Positions 1 through 13,380 of a stretch of DNA of 64,000 bases are shown in pieces. Within the stretch, counting starts at the first letter, position 1. Every line of letters begins with the position of its first letter. Source of the stretch: Gerris lacustris (lineage: Eukaryota; Arthropoda; Insecta; Hemiptera; Gerridae). The notes beneath the pieces are model-generated. The model saw only the letters and a program-made list of their open reading frames with translations. It was not told where the DNA came from and searched no databases. The position numbers and the translations under genes are program-made. The DNA is taken from contig OX578282.1 of the NCBI GenBank assembly GCA_951217055.1, positions 20,395,106 through 20,459,105 of the forward strand, written 5' to 3'.

Positions 1-1344
1 CCTGATCTCTATAATATGCTTTTTCAAGAACATCTAACAAAATCCAGGTATGTTCTTTAGAATAAGCTAAAAAGACCAAGGGATGCCACCTAGATCAACA
101 GAGTATGTTTAAAATGTCCGTGTTTGGACTTAAGCTTCAAGAGAGTTGTGATTATGCTAAACTCTTTATACATCATTTCTTGAACATCATTTCATTTGAA
201 CGAACATCATTTCTTCATTCACTTCTAATTGTTCAATTTGGGCTTTAAATTGTATGTCAAAATTAATTGTGAAGGTTGCTTTAAAATGCGTATTAATATA
301 ATAGAAAAAATATAATTTATACATGAGTTGATTTCACAAGCCTCATTTATATTGGCGAATAAACGTAAGTTCACAGATAAGATTGTGATAAATTAAAAAG
401 AAATTTTATCTTTCTTTTCCTAATTATGGTTGCAATAACTAACCTGGGCATCCTATTTGGGACCATGGATAAAATTGACCTTAGAGGTTTACGGTATTAT
501 AATGTCTAAAATAATTCTATAATGCCAAATATAAATTAATAATGCGTCAAGTAAAAAAATGTTACAATTAATTTATATGACTTCAACAATGTTTTCTAGA
601 AGAAATCATTGTGCTTTACTAAAATATGAATACTATAGCAAGGCATATTATATTTGAACGAGAAAACGTCACTGCACATTATAGAGGCAAGCGTCTGTGT
701 TATATCATGAATAGACAATTTGCACACCATGCTTTAGCTGTTAACAGAATTCAGACATAATACATGCATTTGTGAGTGAAATTTTAATTATTCATGACAG
801 AAGGAATACAGGTTGTCTGATTCGATTGAAATTTTGATATGCATTTCACTTTACTTTACGAAATCCAGTTTACCTATATCTAGCTAACCCAATAGATTAA
901 TAAACTTAATATCTTCTAATCTATGTAGGCTGTTTTACAGATATGTATTGAAATAATGTTTTGTATAAAATTCTGCACTTTAAGGTAAATTATAGTAAAG
1001 CCAATTTTCTTTTTTTAAAATGACTATTTGTGGGATATAATGCAGTACGCTGGCGGTGTATTTTATTTGCTTCCGATTTTACTAGAGAAACGTCAATTTT
1101 CTTGTTCCCAAATTAAAAATTTCATTTACTAAAATGCGTTTCAGAAATCAGAGAACGTTTTATAGTCACGTGTCTTTCTGACGATCCTTATATGTCATAC
1201 AACATTTTTGCGGACGCTTATTTTGAAAACTACTCGTTCGATTTTGATTAAATTTAAATATTATAAATAGTATGCCAAGTTAGGTCACAGTTGGTCCAGA
1301 GAAATCGGGACAATACGGGGGAACTACCCCCCCCCCCCAAAAAA
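1..1344. other. AT-rich DNA, nothing recognised
   Basis: Read in six frames and for inverted repeats; no coding block or repeat match found. Confidence 0.5.
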
Positions 1345-1485
1345 AAAAATGAAAAAAAAAATTCTCGAAAACAGTTCCGACGATTTTGGTTAAAAATTCT
1401 AAAATGCAGTCCGTTTTAATACGAATCTAACGATATAGGCCTTTTTCCGGGAAAAATCTAGTTTCTGAGATATTGATGAAAATAT
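1345..1485 (-). repeat. Repeat C centre fragment
   Basis: TCTCGAAAACAGTTCCGACGATTTTGG ... GTCCGTTTTAATACGAATCTAACG ... CCGGGAAAAATCTAG is the complement of the C centre (compare 18935-19040). Confidence 0.65.
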
Positions 1486-1801
1486 ATCTGATTTTGTTGA
1501 AAATCGAGAAAAAAAACTTTCTTTAAGATCTAGGATCGAGATTATAATGAGAAGGTTAGCCTAAATTGTCTCGGACCGATTTTTATAATTCATTCTTCTG
1601 TGAACATTCCTCTCGCCAAAATTACTCAGTTCACTGTTAAAAAAGGCAAATAGTAAGATGTCTAATACAGTCAGGATTCGATCATTTAGTAGGTGTACTG
1701 ATATATTGCAATAATTTATTATTCAAAAGGATATAGGAATAAAAGATAAAGGCTAAAAGGATTTTAAGATTTTATAATGTTTGAAGGAGGGGTAAAGAGC
1801 G

Positions 1802-1802
<1 letters not shown>

Positions 1803-1845
<43 letters not shown>
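1803..1845. repeat. Poly-T run (43)
   Basis: Uninterrupted T43 followed by A-rich sequence; possibly an old retrotransposon tail on the minus strand. Confidence 0.9.
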
Positions 1846-1851
<6 letters not shown>

Positions 1852-2154
1852 GACACAATAATAGCTACAAGTAATATATCATAAGTCTACGAGAATAATC
1901 CACGAACGATTCGGGGCCTCAAGCGGAAATTATAAATTTACAACATGAAAAGATTGGCCTCATGAATCCATTTAAGTAGGGGACGACATATAAGCGATAT
2001 TATGTTGAAAACATAATATCATTGATAGCTTTTCATAACAAAACTCATAATACTTGTAGTTATTATAAAATTCTGACTTTCTCATTGGTAAGCCCCTATA
2101 AAACAATTTTTTTGAGAAAAAAGGATTTTATAATTTAAAAATATATATTGTATA

Positions 2155-2203
2155 GAAAATAGTCAACTTAATGTGGCAATCACCACATTAAATTGACTAT
2201 TTC
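2155..2203. repeat. Hairpin, 21-bp arms
   Basis: GAAAATAGTCAACTTAATGTGG and CCACATTAAATTGACTATTTC around a 6-base loop. Confidence 0.75.
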
Positions 2204-2593
2204 CTAGTCTATGCTAGTATGCAATTTAGCTTCCATGCGTTCCATTATTGGACGAATGGTAAAATGAGCTTTGGATCTGTTTCAATACCCGGTGGAGGCA
2301 CACTTATTTTTATTCAACATTGTGTTCAAATGTGGGCACGGTAAAAGTTAATATAGGACCAACTGTAGGCTGCGTTCTACAAACTATCAAACTATTCAAA
2401 TTTCTTTAAAATGTGATGAGTATTTTAAAGATGTAGTTGCTATATTAAAAACCAGTTATATATCGCTGTATAAGATCAGATCATACTCGTACATCGTACA
2501 TCTGTTATTTACTTCTCTTTTCATTACATACATCCTTTCGCTTTTTCCTATATACTAATTGCCCATCTCTCTCCAAATTTTAATTTATAATAG

Positions 2594-3278
2594 ACTAGCT
2601 GGATACCCGTGCTTCGCTACGGGGTGTGTTATTTTAATTTGATGGGTTTATAAATTCAATTTTTAATTTTTTTCACTCTGTCTGTCTCCCCTTGCAAATA
2701 GTAATTTTAATTTGATTTGTATTTATAAACTACCATCAAGAAACATTTAAATTATTTTACAAAGCGAGAATATCTAGATTCTATCCTTTCCCCTTAATTC
2801 TATACCCCCTCCTCTTTGATAAGATAATTTGCTAATATCCCAAATTAGTAATTGATTCCGACTACTGAAGAAAAATTCTTAAAAGATAACTTTCCGGAAA
2901 AAGCAGTGGTATTTTCCTTCTGTAAAAACTAATTTCTTTAACAATTCTTCTTTCAGAAATTTCCATAAACATAATATATTGTCAGTAGTTTCTTCCACAA
3001 TTATGGTTAGATACATTTTTCTTATAAAAAATTAAATTAGAATTTTGAAATCCATTTAGAAGCTAACAAAACGTTTTATACCCTATATTACCCACAGAAT
3101 TGATCTAAACATTTTACCAAAGGACCACCAAAATCAATTCAGCCGTTTGGACGTGATTGACGCACAGATAATTCGTTGTCAGGACTACTCATTTAGTGGA
3201 AGCACAAAATTTGAGCCCAATCGGATAAATGTACTGTACAGACACAACACTTATTAGTTTGTTATACATAGATATAGA
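2594..3278 (+). repeat. Dispersed repeat starting CTAGCTGGATACCCGTGC
   Basis: Starts CTAGCTGGATACCCGTGCTT and ends with TTATACATAGATATAGATAT. An internal CAGCCGTTTGGACGTGATTGA block matches a motif seen in many arthropod repeats. The opposite orientation of a related terminus is at 60728-60963. Confidence 0.6.
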
Positions 3279-3279
3279 T

Positions 3280-3560
3280 ATATTTTTCCATTTTACCCCC
3301 CTAAATGTACATGACAACCATTACTGTTCGGAACGGTAAGTGCCAGATGAATTATATTTAGTTTCATTTTCGTTTAATTCGTCTTTTTATTAAACAACCG
3401 AAAAAAAGTAAAACGGGAGTCGCTTTCGAGAAGCCAAGAAGAACCGAGCGATTGTCAGATCTTTGTAAATAAAATAAATATATTTCTCTAAAGGTTTTCC
3501 ATTTTAACCCCTCCTAAATGGAAATATGACAAAACTGTACATAACAACAATTACTGTACT
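3280..3560 (+). repeat. F/J blocks, duplicated short repeats
   Basis: CATTTTACCCCCCTAAATG and TGTACATGACAACCATTACTGT occur at 3290-3330 and, in varied form, at 3497-3555. The block between (GTAAAACGGGAGTCGCTTTCGAGAAGCC) is the complement of 63800-63945. Confidence 0.55.
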
Positions 3561-5106
3561 CTTAAAGAGCTTTTAAACGATATGCATCATGAAGGGTATT
3601 CATTACTTTGACATTTGCACCTCCTGTACCCCTGTGTACCAAAATAAAAATGTCAAAAAATCCTTTCTTGGGCGTCTATGAAATGAACAGAGTATATCCT
3701 CAAAATTTCCAGTATCTCGGTGAAGCAGATTTTGCTGTATGTTGATTCTATGTCAGTCAGTCAATCAGGACTTAGCCGCTTATATTAGAGATATAATACA
3801 TACAAACGTGTATTATACTATAAACTCACTGATGATCCCCAATGAAATTGATTAAAACTAGACTGTATTAAACATTAGCTATTATATGGTTTGTTGAGAC
3901 TAAAATTATATATTTTTCTCTTAGTGTTATAATTATTAATATAAGATTATGTCCAGGATTTAAAATATATGATTGCAAATAAATTATATCAATTAAAAAA
4001 TACAATATTTTATTTTGTTTCTTCTCACCAACAGAGTTTGAATATTTTATAATTGGTATAAACAATTTTATTATCAGTTTCCTAGAAGTTTATTTAACTC
4101 GTGGAGAGATTTGTTATGAATTTATAAAGATATTTTTCGAATAAGGTTTAGATGAGAAGAGGAAAATAAACAAAAATAAAAACACTGTGGGCCTTTATTA
4201 GTCCGAAAATTGCAAACGATTTTTAAAGGAATAGAGATTTTTAAAGAAAGAGCAATAGTGAGTAGAGACAAAAAAAGAACAGCATTCACAAGTAAATGCT
4301 TAGAACAAAGAAAAAGAGAAAACAGAAACAAAAAGAAAAGTAAATAATAAAATAAAAACTAGAAAATTGGTGTTTGAGTATAGTTGGAAAGACCATTTTC
4401 TTGTGCCAAGTCCATTTCGTTTATTGTTCTTATCGTCGGGGGAAGTTGACTGTTTCTTCTAGCCGGGTTATAGGGTATTGTAAGGGATTGGTCTAAGGTA
4501 CAAGTGGTAGTTCTTAAAAAGTTTTTGGCGGGTTTCAGATTTGTCTCTTAGTTCAGAAGGTTAAAAAAAAGGTTTGAAATTTGTCTTCAATCGTATCACT
4601 AAGCACAATGATTTCTCAAATAAAAAAACAAAAAAAACTCATACTAGATAAATTTAATTGGTATGTAATAACTTATACATTTAGGTTTTCTGGAAAATTT
4701 GAACTTAAGAAATATTTTATATTACATTTTATTTTTTAATATTAATAATAGAGTAATTTATTTTGTTAATTACAAAATCTTTAGAATATAAAATCAGCCT
4801 TTATTGTTATTTTTAGCTTATATTACAGAAGAGAATGATAGAGAAGGGATGAATATGAGTACCACCTAAGTTTTCATTAACTCTCATATGTTGCTGTCTA
4901 TCTCATTACTTACTTAAATACTTTGTTTTATATCTACGTCACTACAAGTACAGGTCCAGTTTTAGTTGGGACATGAGGAAGCTTTGGGTCACGCTAGTTA
5001 ACAGACGTTTTGCTTTCTTTACAGTAAATTGGTTATATATTTAAACGAATAAATGTATTTATTTATACTTCTTTAATTATATATTATTACTTTTATTCAA
5101 TATAAT
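3561..5106. other. AT-rich DNA, nothing recognised
   Basis: Only short open frames with biased composition (3868-4065 and 4122-4331, minus). No repeat-family match apart from the F/J edge. Confidence 0.5.
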
Positions 5107-5682
5107 AGTCCAGAAGATATCGTGCAAAAAAGTGTCTAACGAACATAAAGCTAGAATTTTGTGTTCCACTTATTCTTTTGGTGCCTTTTAACAATTTGTG
5201 GTTGACTAAGTTCGTCTGCGGGACATAGCTTAGCAATAGGCATTTGAAGAAAACAAACCAGTGGAGATCGGCTCCATTTCGGTGGACAATGTGATTTTCA
5301 TAATCCTGAGTACAAAATTAGTTAGTAGACCAAAAATAATGTTGATAATAGTACGAGTATATCACTTGATAGGTTAGTTATTCAAATATTACTCCAAATC
5401 AAAGTGGTCACCTGTTAAGTGACAGACTAACATCAACTTGATATTTGGTCTACTAACTAAATTCTGTACTCGGGATCATGAAAAATACATTGTCCGCCGA
5501 AATGGGTGGGACATGGCCGCTCTTCCCCGGTTTGTTTATTCTAAATGCCCCTTGCCAAGCTATGTCCCACAGACGAACTTAGCCGACCACATTTTCTTAA
5601 TAGGCACAAAAAAATTAACTTACATACAAAATTCTAGCTTGATGTTTGTCAGACACTTTTTTGCACGCTACCTCCTGGATTA
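5107..5682. mobile_element. Large fold-back element (arms about 280 bp)
   Basis: The left arm from GTCCAGAAGATATCGTGCAA runs to about 5385 and is the inverted copy of the right arm ending at TTGCACGCTACCTCCTGGAT (to about 5682). Matching blocks include AGCTAGAATTTTGT, CTAAGTTCGTCTG, GGGACATAGCTT and TTAGTTAGTAGACC. The 81-codon frame at 5438-5683 lies in the right arm and is not a gene. Confidence 0.82.
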
Positions 5683-6094
5683 AAAGTAAGGTATTGGACT
5701 AAATATTGATAGAAATATATTTAATGTAGTAATTATTTCATTTTAGGATGATTTCCTTCTCTGAGTAACTAATGTGATGTACATTTTATTAATTAATGAT
5801 CTAATTTAAATTGACCATTAATAAAGCTTAACAAGTTCATAATTTCTCCACTTAAATTCACAATTACTGGCAGGAGACTTGACCAGAGAAGTGGTCCGGT
5901 GTGCACAGTTCACCGCTTTCTAGTGCTAGGGGCTTACCTACTGGGCTAAAAGCTTCCCAGTATCCAAGCTGATTGATGACCAGCATAGAGTATACCAGTA
6001 GAGCTAATATCGACGGCTCTCTCACTTCACTTCTAACAGTCAATAAATCAATCCACTTTGACTCACTCTTTCCCGCTCTCTTTCTTTCTTTCTT

Positions 6095-6097
<3 letters not shown>

Positions 6098-6181
<84 letters not shown>
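6098..6181. repeat. (TA)n microsatellite
   Basis: About 42 TA units. It produces meaningless Tyr-Ile frames on both strands. Confidence 0.97.
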
Positions 6182-6184
<3 letters not shown>

Positions 6185-6756
6185 GTTAAAAGACACTTGC
6201 AGTAACTACATGTGGACAGGAGTAGGAGCACATGCGCACTCTTTCTTCACATCATACAGTTATAAATGACCAAATAAAAACACAATATATCCTAAAGCTT
6301 CCATTCTATCTACAGTAAACTTTATTCCAGCAGGGACAACCAATATATTAAAGCTTGGCCGTCTAATAGTTTAGACTCATTATATATTATCCTAATATAT
6401 CAAACAAATCTGATAGCTAAAAATAGAAAACAAGTAAAAGACGATAATAATAACCTTTTATGATTTTAATCAATTTGAAAGAAAATTCTATCTATAGAAA
6501 TATTTGTTTGAATAATGACAATACAGTTAATGATTCCATAATTAAAGAAAATTTCTGAATTGAATTAAACCTACATGTGGGTGATTGTGATAGTACTTAA
6601 ACAGCGAGGAAGAACCACTTATAAGAACCTAGCAAATAGACCTTTATTGGTTCCATTTTCACTATCTACGTGGTAGAAAAAACCACACCTCATAGCAATG
6701 TACTATGTACCACCACCACCGAAGCGAGTATAGTGTGATCATTAGTGAGCCATGTA

Positions 6757-7203
6757 AAGCTGGGTTCCCACGCCTGTGACTTAGCGAGCCTCTCGTGCCT
6801 AGAGATTCGTGTTCGAAGGCTTCTTGTCTGTATCCTTAACTACACCTTCCCCACAGCGCCTGGTTTGACGAATCTTGAGCAACGACGATTGCATCGTGGA
6901 CTATAATACGAGCCCCATCTTTGTTTGACTTCAAAAAATGAGCGATGAAGATTAATTAGCGTATGCAGCAGCGATATATATATTGTTCAGAGCTCATTGT
7001 ATTATTAAGAAGAAGAACACGGTTAATTGCAAAAGGCATTGGTGGATGCTGCCCTCCAAAAAAATTAGGAGAAACTAATTATAAGGATTCCGAAAATAAT
7101 AATTTGAATAAGGCATTTTAATAAATGTGCAAGATAGTGCAGAAAGTACCTATTGTGACAAATGCACTGGGCAAGAACAATCTCCCTCCCTACACAGGCC
7201 GTG
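6757..7203. mobile_element. Possible MITE with GTTCCCAC ends
   Basis: GCTGGGTTCCCACGCCTGTG (6761-6780) has an inverted partner CACAGGCCGTGGGAACACAAGC (about 7173-7194). The interior is non-coding. No clear target duplication was found, so the boundaries are approximate. Confidence 0.5.
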
Positions 7204-8862
7204 GGAACACAAGCGGGCTAAGGATAGCCATCCGTTTAGTTGTAAGCTTTTGATGTCTCTAGATATACCGACAATTCACGGGAAAGGTTTGGTTTGAGCC
7301 ATAATGGAGTGCTAGACCTTCCAGGGAGGACCTCGTTTTAGTATATTTAGTTCAGCTAGGATCTTCAAATCCCCACGTTTCGCCTCCAATGTCGAAAGCA
7401 ACATCATTTTTTTAAGAGCATTTGAAACAACCTTTATTTTTTTAGAAATGCACGTTGGTTCTTTTTATCAGAGCAACGTGAAGATGGTTCCAGATTTGAA
7501 GGTGAAATTCGACACCTATACAACAGAGACGCGGGAGTGGTCTGTGTTCTTAGAGTTCGTTTTCGTTCCATTTATTATTTATGTGGAAGATTATATTAAA
7601 ATTGATTTCATTACTACAAATAAAATATCTAAAGTCAACAATAATTAAAACAAAAGTTCAAATCCAAGTGAGCACGTATTTTATCAGTAGAAATTCTGGG
7701 TGTACTCGAGATAAAAAGTCGACTCTAAAAACTGTACTTTCTAAAAAGAGGTAGAAAAGGAAAAAGAGGGAATATTTGAAAACAAATATTTGCCGGGATA
7801 ACGCCATTTGGATTTCGCCATTGGGTATAATATAAATAGAAGGAGGTAGAGAAAGCGAGAGAAGAGTGGGTGAAATACAAACATTTATTGGGAGGGAAAT
7901 TGTTGAAGAAATTGTCGTATGAAATGCCGCTTCGAACTCGTGTATTTGGAGCAGTCCCCCCCCCCTCCCCCTTAGAAGGGGAGTTGACTGGAAGGGTGGC
8001 CGGGTCCGTCTCATATGAAATTCATAGAGTTTTTGCGACGCCTTCGGAAAAATAGCCCTTTTACTGGAATAAGTTTCGCTTCTTACTCGAGTACCTCGTC
8101 GCCTTGGTAACTCAGCTGAACGACCTCGTCTAAACTAAACAATCATTTCGGAATCGCTTAATAAATATTGTAAACTGAATTATGCCAGAGTGAAAATACA
8201 AGGTATCTTCCTTTCCTTAAAGCGAAACCAACATAGAACGAAATTCGCAGCCAAGAAAAAACAATTGAGAGTACACTCATATAACATAATTAGATTAATA
8301 AAAAAGTCGTCATGCACCATGACCTAATGAGCGAATTTTCAAAGAAATCTATTATTGGCTTATGATAAACGGATTTCCGTGGAAAGATTTTTTAAAAATT
8401 TTGAGGACATTCAAATAGCTTAATTTTCTTCGAAAATTCGCTAAAAATATCATTATATATAGATGTAGATGTGAAACATACGAATGCGGATGAACGTTAA
8501 AATAACGTTATATTAGCTGGATGTAGAGGAAAAGGAGTAACCTTTTTGAAACGAGACTACCAGCAAAAGGCATTTTCGAGAGGCAGTGTAATGTATCTGT
8601 CATTTGTATGATGATTGCCATATTATTTATTATTAGATACTATTTAGTATTTTCAGAACAGTCAGAAATGCAAAAAATCATAACGAAAAGTGATTGCTTT
8701 TCAATGAAGCGACATCTTATAACTATGATATAAGATATATTTTTAAGACAAAAAAGGAAAACAATGATTGGTTCATTAAAGAACCGATCAAAATCGAGTT
8801 GATGATATGCAGAAAAATTTAATTTTGAAAATCGAAGATAACTTTCAAAGTTAACAAAATTG

Positions 8863-8905
<43 letters not shown>

Positions 8906-9797
8906 GTCCATTGAAAAAATGTATCCATTTTTATTTCCTGTTGTTCTAGATTTATTAAGAATTAACAAATTGTACATAGAGCACCTGAAGTCCTTTATAA
9001 AAATGCCACCACAACGTCATAAAACATTTAACTCTAGGACAGAGAAAAAAAAGTTTCATATTTATCCAGATGGGCTTTAGGCAAGCCGCTATCACTGAGG
9101 AAGCTTGAGCAGTTCTTTTTACTTCATAACATCTGCCCCCTGTTATCTTGTCGTCACCAAGGCTAAGCCATATCTAGAAATATAAATTTATTATTATCTG
9201 GCCTTATTTTTTTAAAAAAATAATACATTCAAGTATTTTTTTCATGAGGACTAGATAAAAAAAAATTAATTGCTTTAAGCTTTACGCATTGTTTGAACAA
9301 AAGGCCAATCACACAAAATAACTCAACAGATTTGGCTGGAAAATTACGAATTGTTTTTAAATGTCAACAGTTAACATGAAAAATGTCTAATCTTTTTATC
9401 TCAATAACACTAATAAATTTTTAATGAAGAAATAAGTGATCAAGAATCTATAATTAAGTCTATTTAAAAATCAAAGTTTATAAAAAAAGTTATATTAATT
9501 AAGAATTTGGTAGACTTATTAGACTGTGACCTCCAATGGTTATAAAAAGTTATTAGGACCAGATACACACACGATGGATTATTCCGTAGAAGAGAATTTA
9601 CCGTCACCGGCGTTCCAACATAAGCCAGCTGAAATAAATTAGAGCTTATATATTAGATGGGGAAAAAGATCGGTCAATTTACCGTCGGCGGTAGCTGTGC
9701 TGCCGACGAGTGCCACTGGAGGCGACGAAAGTTTTACAATGGTCTTAAACTATAGTGACCTTCGAGACTAAATGGCCGGAAATACCGTTTATATAAT
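7204..9797. other. Mostly unexplained DNA
   Basis: Holds the poly-A run, a C/G homopolymer patch (7950-7985) and small frames (7448-7648, 7658-8014, 7870-8055) without family resemblance. The segment 7860-8110 is less AT-rich than its surroundings. Confidence 0.4.
8863..8902. repeat. Poly-A run (40)
   Basis: Uninterrupted A40. No recognisable element directly upstream. Confidence 0.9.
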
Positions 9798-9945
9798 GGA
9801 GTATTGTCCCGACGACGTCGACGGCGACGCACCTCGGAATGATTTATAACGTTAACAACTGATGATCTAAAACCTAGATTTGAACCAGTGACCTCCAGCA
9901 CACGAAGCAGGCGCTCAACCACTATGCTATCCGGTCATATCTCAC
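9798..9945 (-). mobile_element. tRNA-derived SINE
   Basis: On the minus strand a tRNA-like head carries a good A box (TAGCATAGTGG, complement of 9919-9929) and B box (GGTTCAAATC, complement of 9877-9886) with near tRNA spacing. This is an RNA polymerase III promoter. The body that follows (complement of about 9800-9860, with AAATCATTCCGAGGTG ... GTCGGGACAATACTCC) recurs at 10205-10310 and 61056-61256. The head does not fold as a full tRNA, so it is not called a tRNA gene. Confidence 0.72.
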
Positions 9946-10204
9946 GGCCTAAAACTTTCTATTTAAACAGTATTATATCTATTTGTCAATATAGTATAAC
10001 TGGACTATTTACTAACTATTTATCTCTCAGCTCTTTTTTTAATGCAATTAATAAGAAATTACTAGACATCACGTGGCTCATTGAGTTTATGTATACTGGA
10101 GACCGCGAGACACATTCTTATTGAATATAACTAATGATTTTTCATATCCTTTTCTTGCATTTTTTTATTATTATTTATATTTGAATTATTTATTTATTTA
10201 TTCA

Positions 10205-10310
10205 TAATTGAGTAGTGTCCCGACGAAGGCGACGACTCACCTTGAAATTATTTGATTATTGATAAGGAAAAACCACATTTATTCTGCCCGTCGTCACGGG
10301 CTTAACGGCT
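10205..10310 (-). repeat. D-family copy (SINE body, no tRNA head)
   Basis: Shares the GTCGGGACA ... CAAGGTGAGTCG block with the SINE at 9.8 kb and with 61056-61256. It ends in a GC hairpin GCCCGTCGTCACGGGC (10286-10301), which is also present at 61236-61251. Confidence 0.65.
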
Positions 10311-10989
10311 AGTTTAAATATAAATTACAACTCCATTTTAATATTATTATCAATTTCAATATTGTTGATTGGTACTTCGTATATCCATAGATTCGTGAAC
10401 ATGAATGGTATTATTGATCCACGAAAGAGACCTGTTTTGTGAGACAAAACTCTCGAAATTTTCTATAGGCTGAATACAAGTCCTTTTGGCATTTTAGTAT
10501 CTGAATGTATATTTTAACCGGCCATGCACTCCGGCACATTCCTAACTAATTAAAGAATTTCGTTTCATTCTGTCTCAACTCTTCAAACAACGCGTAGAAC
10601 GCTCCAACCTCCTCTCTTTTTTCATTAATAGTATGAACCCAAATTCGATTCTTTCTTTCCCTTTTAATTCGACGATGAAATAACAATAACGTTAGCAGTT
10701 GCTTTTAATTCCAAACTACACTAAGTAATCAATAATTTAAACAACCCAGTTAAAATTATAAGAATTGATTTGAAGGTGAAACAACACTGCATATACCAGC
10801 TTATTTATACGACCGCGACGGAAATATTTTCACCCTGTGTGTAAACGTTTACATTTCTTAAGCGGCGACAGTAAATTCTCTGCCACGGAAAAATACAAAA
10901 AAAAAAACCGGAAAAATCGTGTGTGCAACCGGCCTTATTAAGAGTTGTAAACAAAATACATCACTACCATTAAGTAACATTATAAAAAA

Positions 10990-11919
10990 AATACGTGTGG
11001 TGTCGCGGGACACCCGGTAGGAACGAATTTCCTAACATTTTTCATTGAATATAAATTAAAAAATCACACTGCCAAGTACGTATGCGTTGCAAACTACTTA
11101 TAAATGGCGGAGCTAGAAAAGAGACAAAATTTAAAGTAACTAACTGTTTGTACCTAGCGGAGTTAAGGCAAAATTAAAAGAAAAGCATTATTTTATTATA
11201 TTATTAAAGCAAGCGTCTTACAATAAATATGTATTGGAAATTGAGAAAAAAGTTAATCATGATGAGTTTATAGTTAAAGAGTATGTTTGTAGTTGGTAGG
11301 AAATAGGACTGTTTATATCAACCCGGCCTACTAATTTAAAATATTATAAAATATATCTCTTCCCCACTCAAAAACGTCTGCTTGTATCAGGTTGAAATTT
11401 TACATGCCTGTATCAATTGTACTTTAAACTTTAGACGATGCGTATTAAGACTTATAAAATTCGTTAAGTTAGAACGTAAGATATCTGTAAAAACGTTGTT
11501 TTCTTTATTTTGAACGTTTAGGTCCCCTTTAATAAATTTAGCGATCTTTATCACATCAAAGCAGTGTCGGTGTTCGTTTTACTAAAAGAAAATATTTATA
11601 AAAGTTGTTTGTCTCATTAAATAGATGGAGTTAAACATTTTTCACGTCCTAAAATTCCAATTTTGAATTTGAAGCTTTCGTTTACGCGAGCGTTGCGCGT
11701 GAACTCTTGGGCAGATAACGTTGTCCAACGAACTCAGCCTGGGCATTGGTAAAATGAACATGTGTACTAAATTTCAACTAACTCGGTCAACTTTTACGCA
11801 AGTTATCATCATTGGTTGATTTTGTGACGCTTGGCTTTGTGACGGTGAGTTTGTGACAGTCGTTTTTTCGGATTCACTCCCGTGCTCCAGAACGTGCTAT
11901 AAGAAACTTCGTTCCAAAA
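10990..11919 (+). mobile_element. Repeat A, copy 1 (about 930 bp)
   Basis: Starts at ATACGTGTGGTGTCGCGGGA, which contains a GGTGTC/GACACC hairpin, followed by GGTAGGAACGAATTTCCT. It ends CCAGAACGTGCTATAAGAAACTTCGTTCC. The ends are an imperfect inverted repeat around GGAACGAAGTTCC. No coding capacity is seen. Closely related copies lie at 15944-16776 and 43019-43744, with partial or inverted ones at 49505-50345 and 50750-51262. It is a non-autonomous DNA-type element. Confidence 0.8.
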
Positions 11920-13380
11920 ACTGTTTTTAAAAAATAACAAGGGTTTTAATACCTTTGAATACAATCTCATAACTTGAGATTTTATTGTAGTATAAACATA
12001 GGAACTAAGAACAAAAGAAATAATAAAAGGAAATATATGTTTATTCTTATTCTAATTCTGACGTCCTGATTATTTAATGCCTAACTAGCATGAGCGCGGG
12101 GTGAAGGCTAGTGCCTAATAAAATGGAAGAAGTTTCACTTTAAAAACTGCAGGATACAGTAATTTTCAAAAGCCTGTGCTTAAACTGGTTTGGACGAAAT
12201 TCTGTAGAAAGTGTTAGAAAGACAATGAAGTGGATTCTTTCCTTAGGGAGCAAGTGCAACTCTAAACTTGACAGACTGGAATGGGTTGCTTTCCTTAGCC
12301 CTCTGCTCCTGGGATAATTACCAACGAGTATTAACCTAACATAAAATATCCACTACTACTAAAACTCTCAAGCAGAAGGAAAGGTTTCTGGAGGCCATCA
12401 CCATTAGTGCGAAGGGCGAGCTTGGACTAGCGCTAACTACCTTAGAGTTGGCCACGGGTCAGACCTCATACCCTCCGAGTTAGAGAGGCATGCAGGCGAC
12501 CCTAACTTCCACACTCTAGAATAGGTACTTTACTAACTCGTGAAGGGAGAAACTTTCCTAGTTCATACTGAACATTAGCACCTGCTTCTAACTTCCCGCT
12601 CCGACCGTATTTTACTTGGCCTATAATAAATGATACCGGGAATATAGTCAAAAGTATCTCCAAAACATCGAACACATAAGAGGCCCGTTCTCGTTACTCA
12701 ATGCATTATTTTTTAATATTTAAAGGACATTTATAAATAGTAAAAATATTAAAGTTTTATTTAAGACGTTTGCATTAAAAAAACTTATTTTGAAATATAT
12801 TCTTAAATAAAAGATTGTTTATTCACTCGAGACTAAGAAGTTAATTAATGAATGACCTGAATACTATACAATTAGCAGTTAAGTGTTATTAATATTAGAA
12901 TATATTCTTTAGTTTTTTTATACCACTTCAACAACACGAGGGTCAATTAGCGGTTTGAAAACTTAGTTATTTATCTATCCTTGGATTATTCATTTTTACT
13001 ATTACTGTTATTCTATTTCTTTTCATAATTAAATGCCCTTTCTCCATTTCTTTTTATCTTTATTTTATAAGTACTACATCATATTTTGATCTTATATTAA
13101 ATTATGTTATTTTAAGTATATATATTATTATTTTTATTATATTATTATTGTTATTATATTATTTTCCCATATTAATGTAATGTTATTTCAATATGGCACA
13201 CTTGCAAAGTATAGAAAAGAATGGAGCCATTATTAAAAGACCACCCCAACGCTGTTATGGCATGCGGAGAAGACATAAAATAAAAATAAGTTATGTATTT
13301 CGTAATAAATTAACTGAACATAAAAATTAAGACAATTAATTAAATTATTGGTAACAATTTAATATGATAGACCCTTGAAA
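11920..13380. other. Unexplained, with a GC-richer island
   Basis: 12360-12620 has higher GC content and no long frame. It could be a relic of a host exon or of an LTR, and no match was recognised. The rest is AT-rich. Confidence 0.4.

Noticed and set aside
5864..6269. Open frames on both strands (110 and 98 codons) across 6.1 kb
   Set aside because: They are carried by the (TA)n run and encode alternating Tyr-Ile; no protein-like flanks.
9860..9945. Possible functional tRNA on the minus strand
   Set aside because: A and B boxes are good, but the acceptor stem and the anticodon arm do not pair; a SINE head explains it better.
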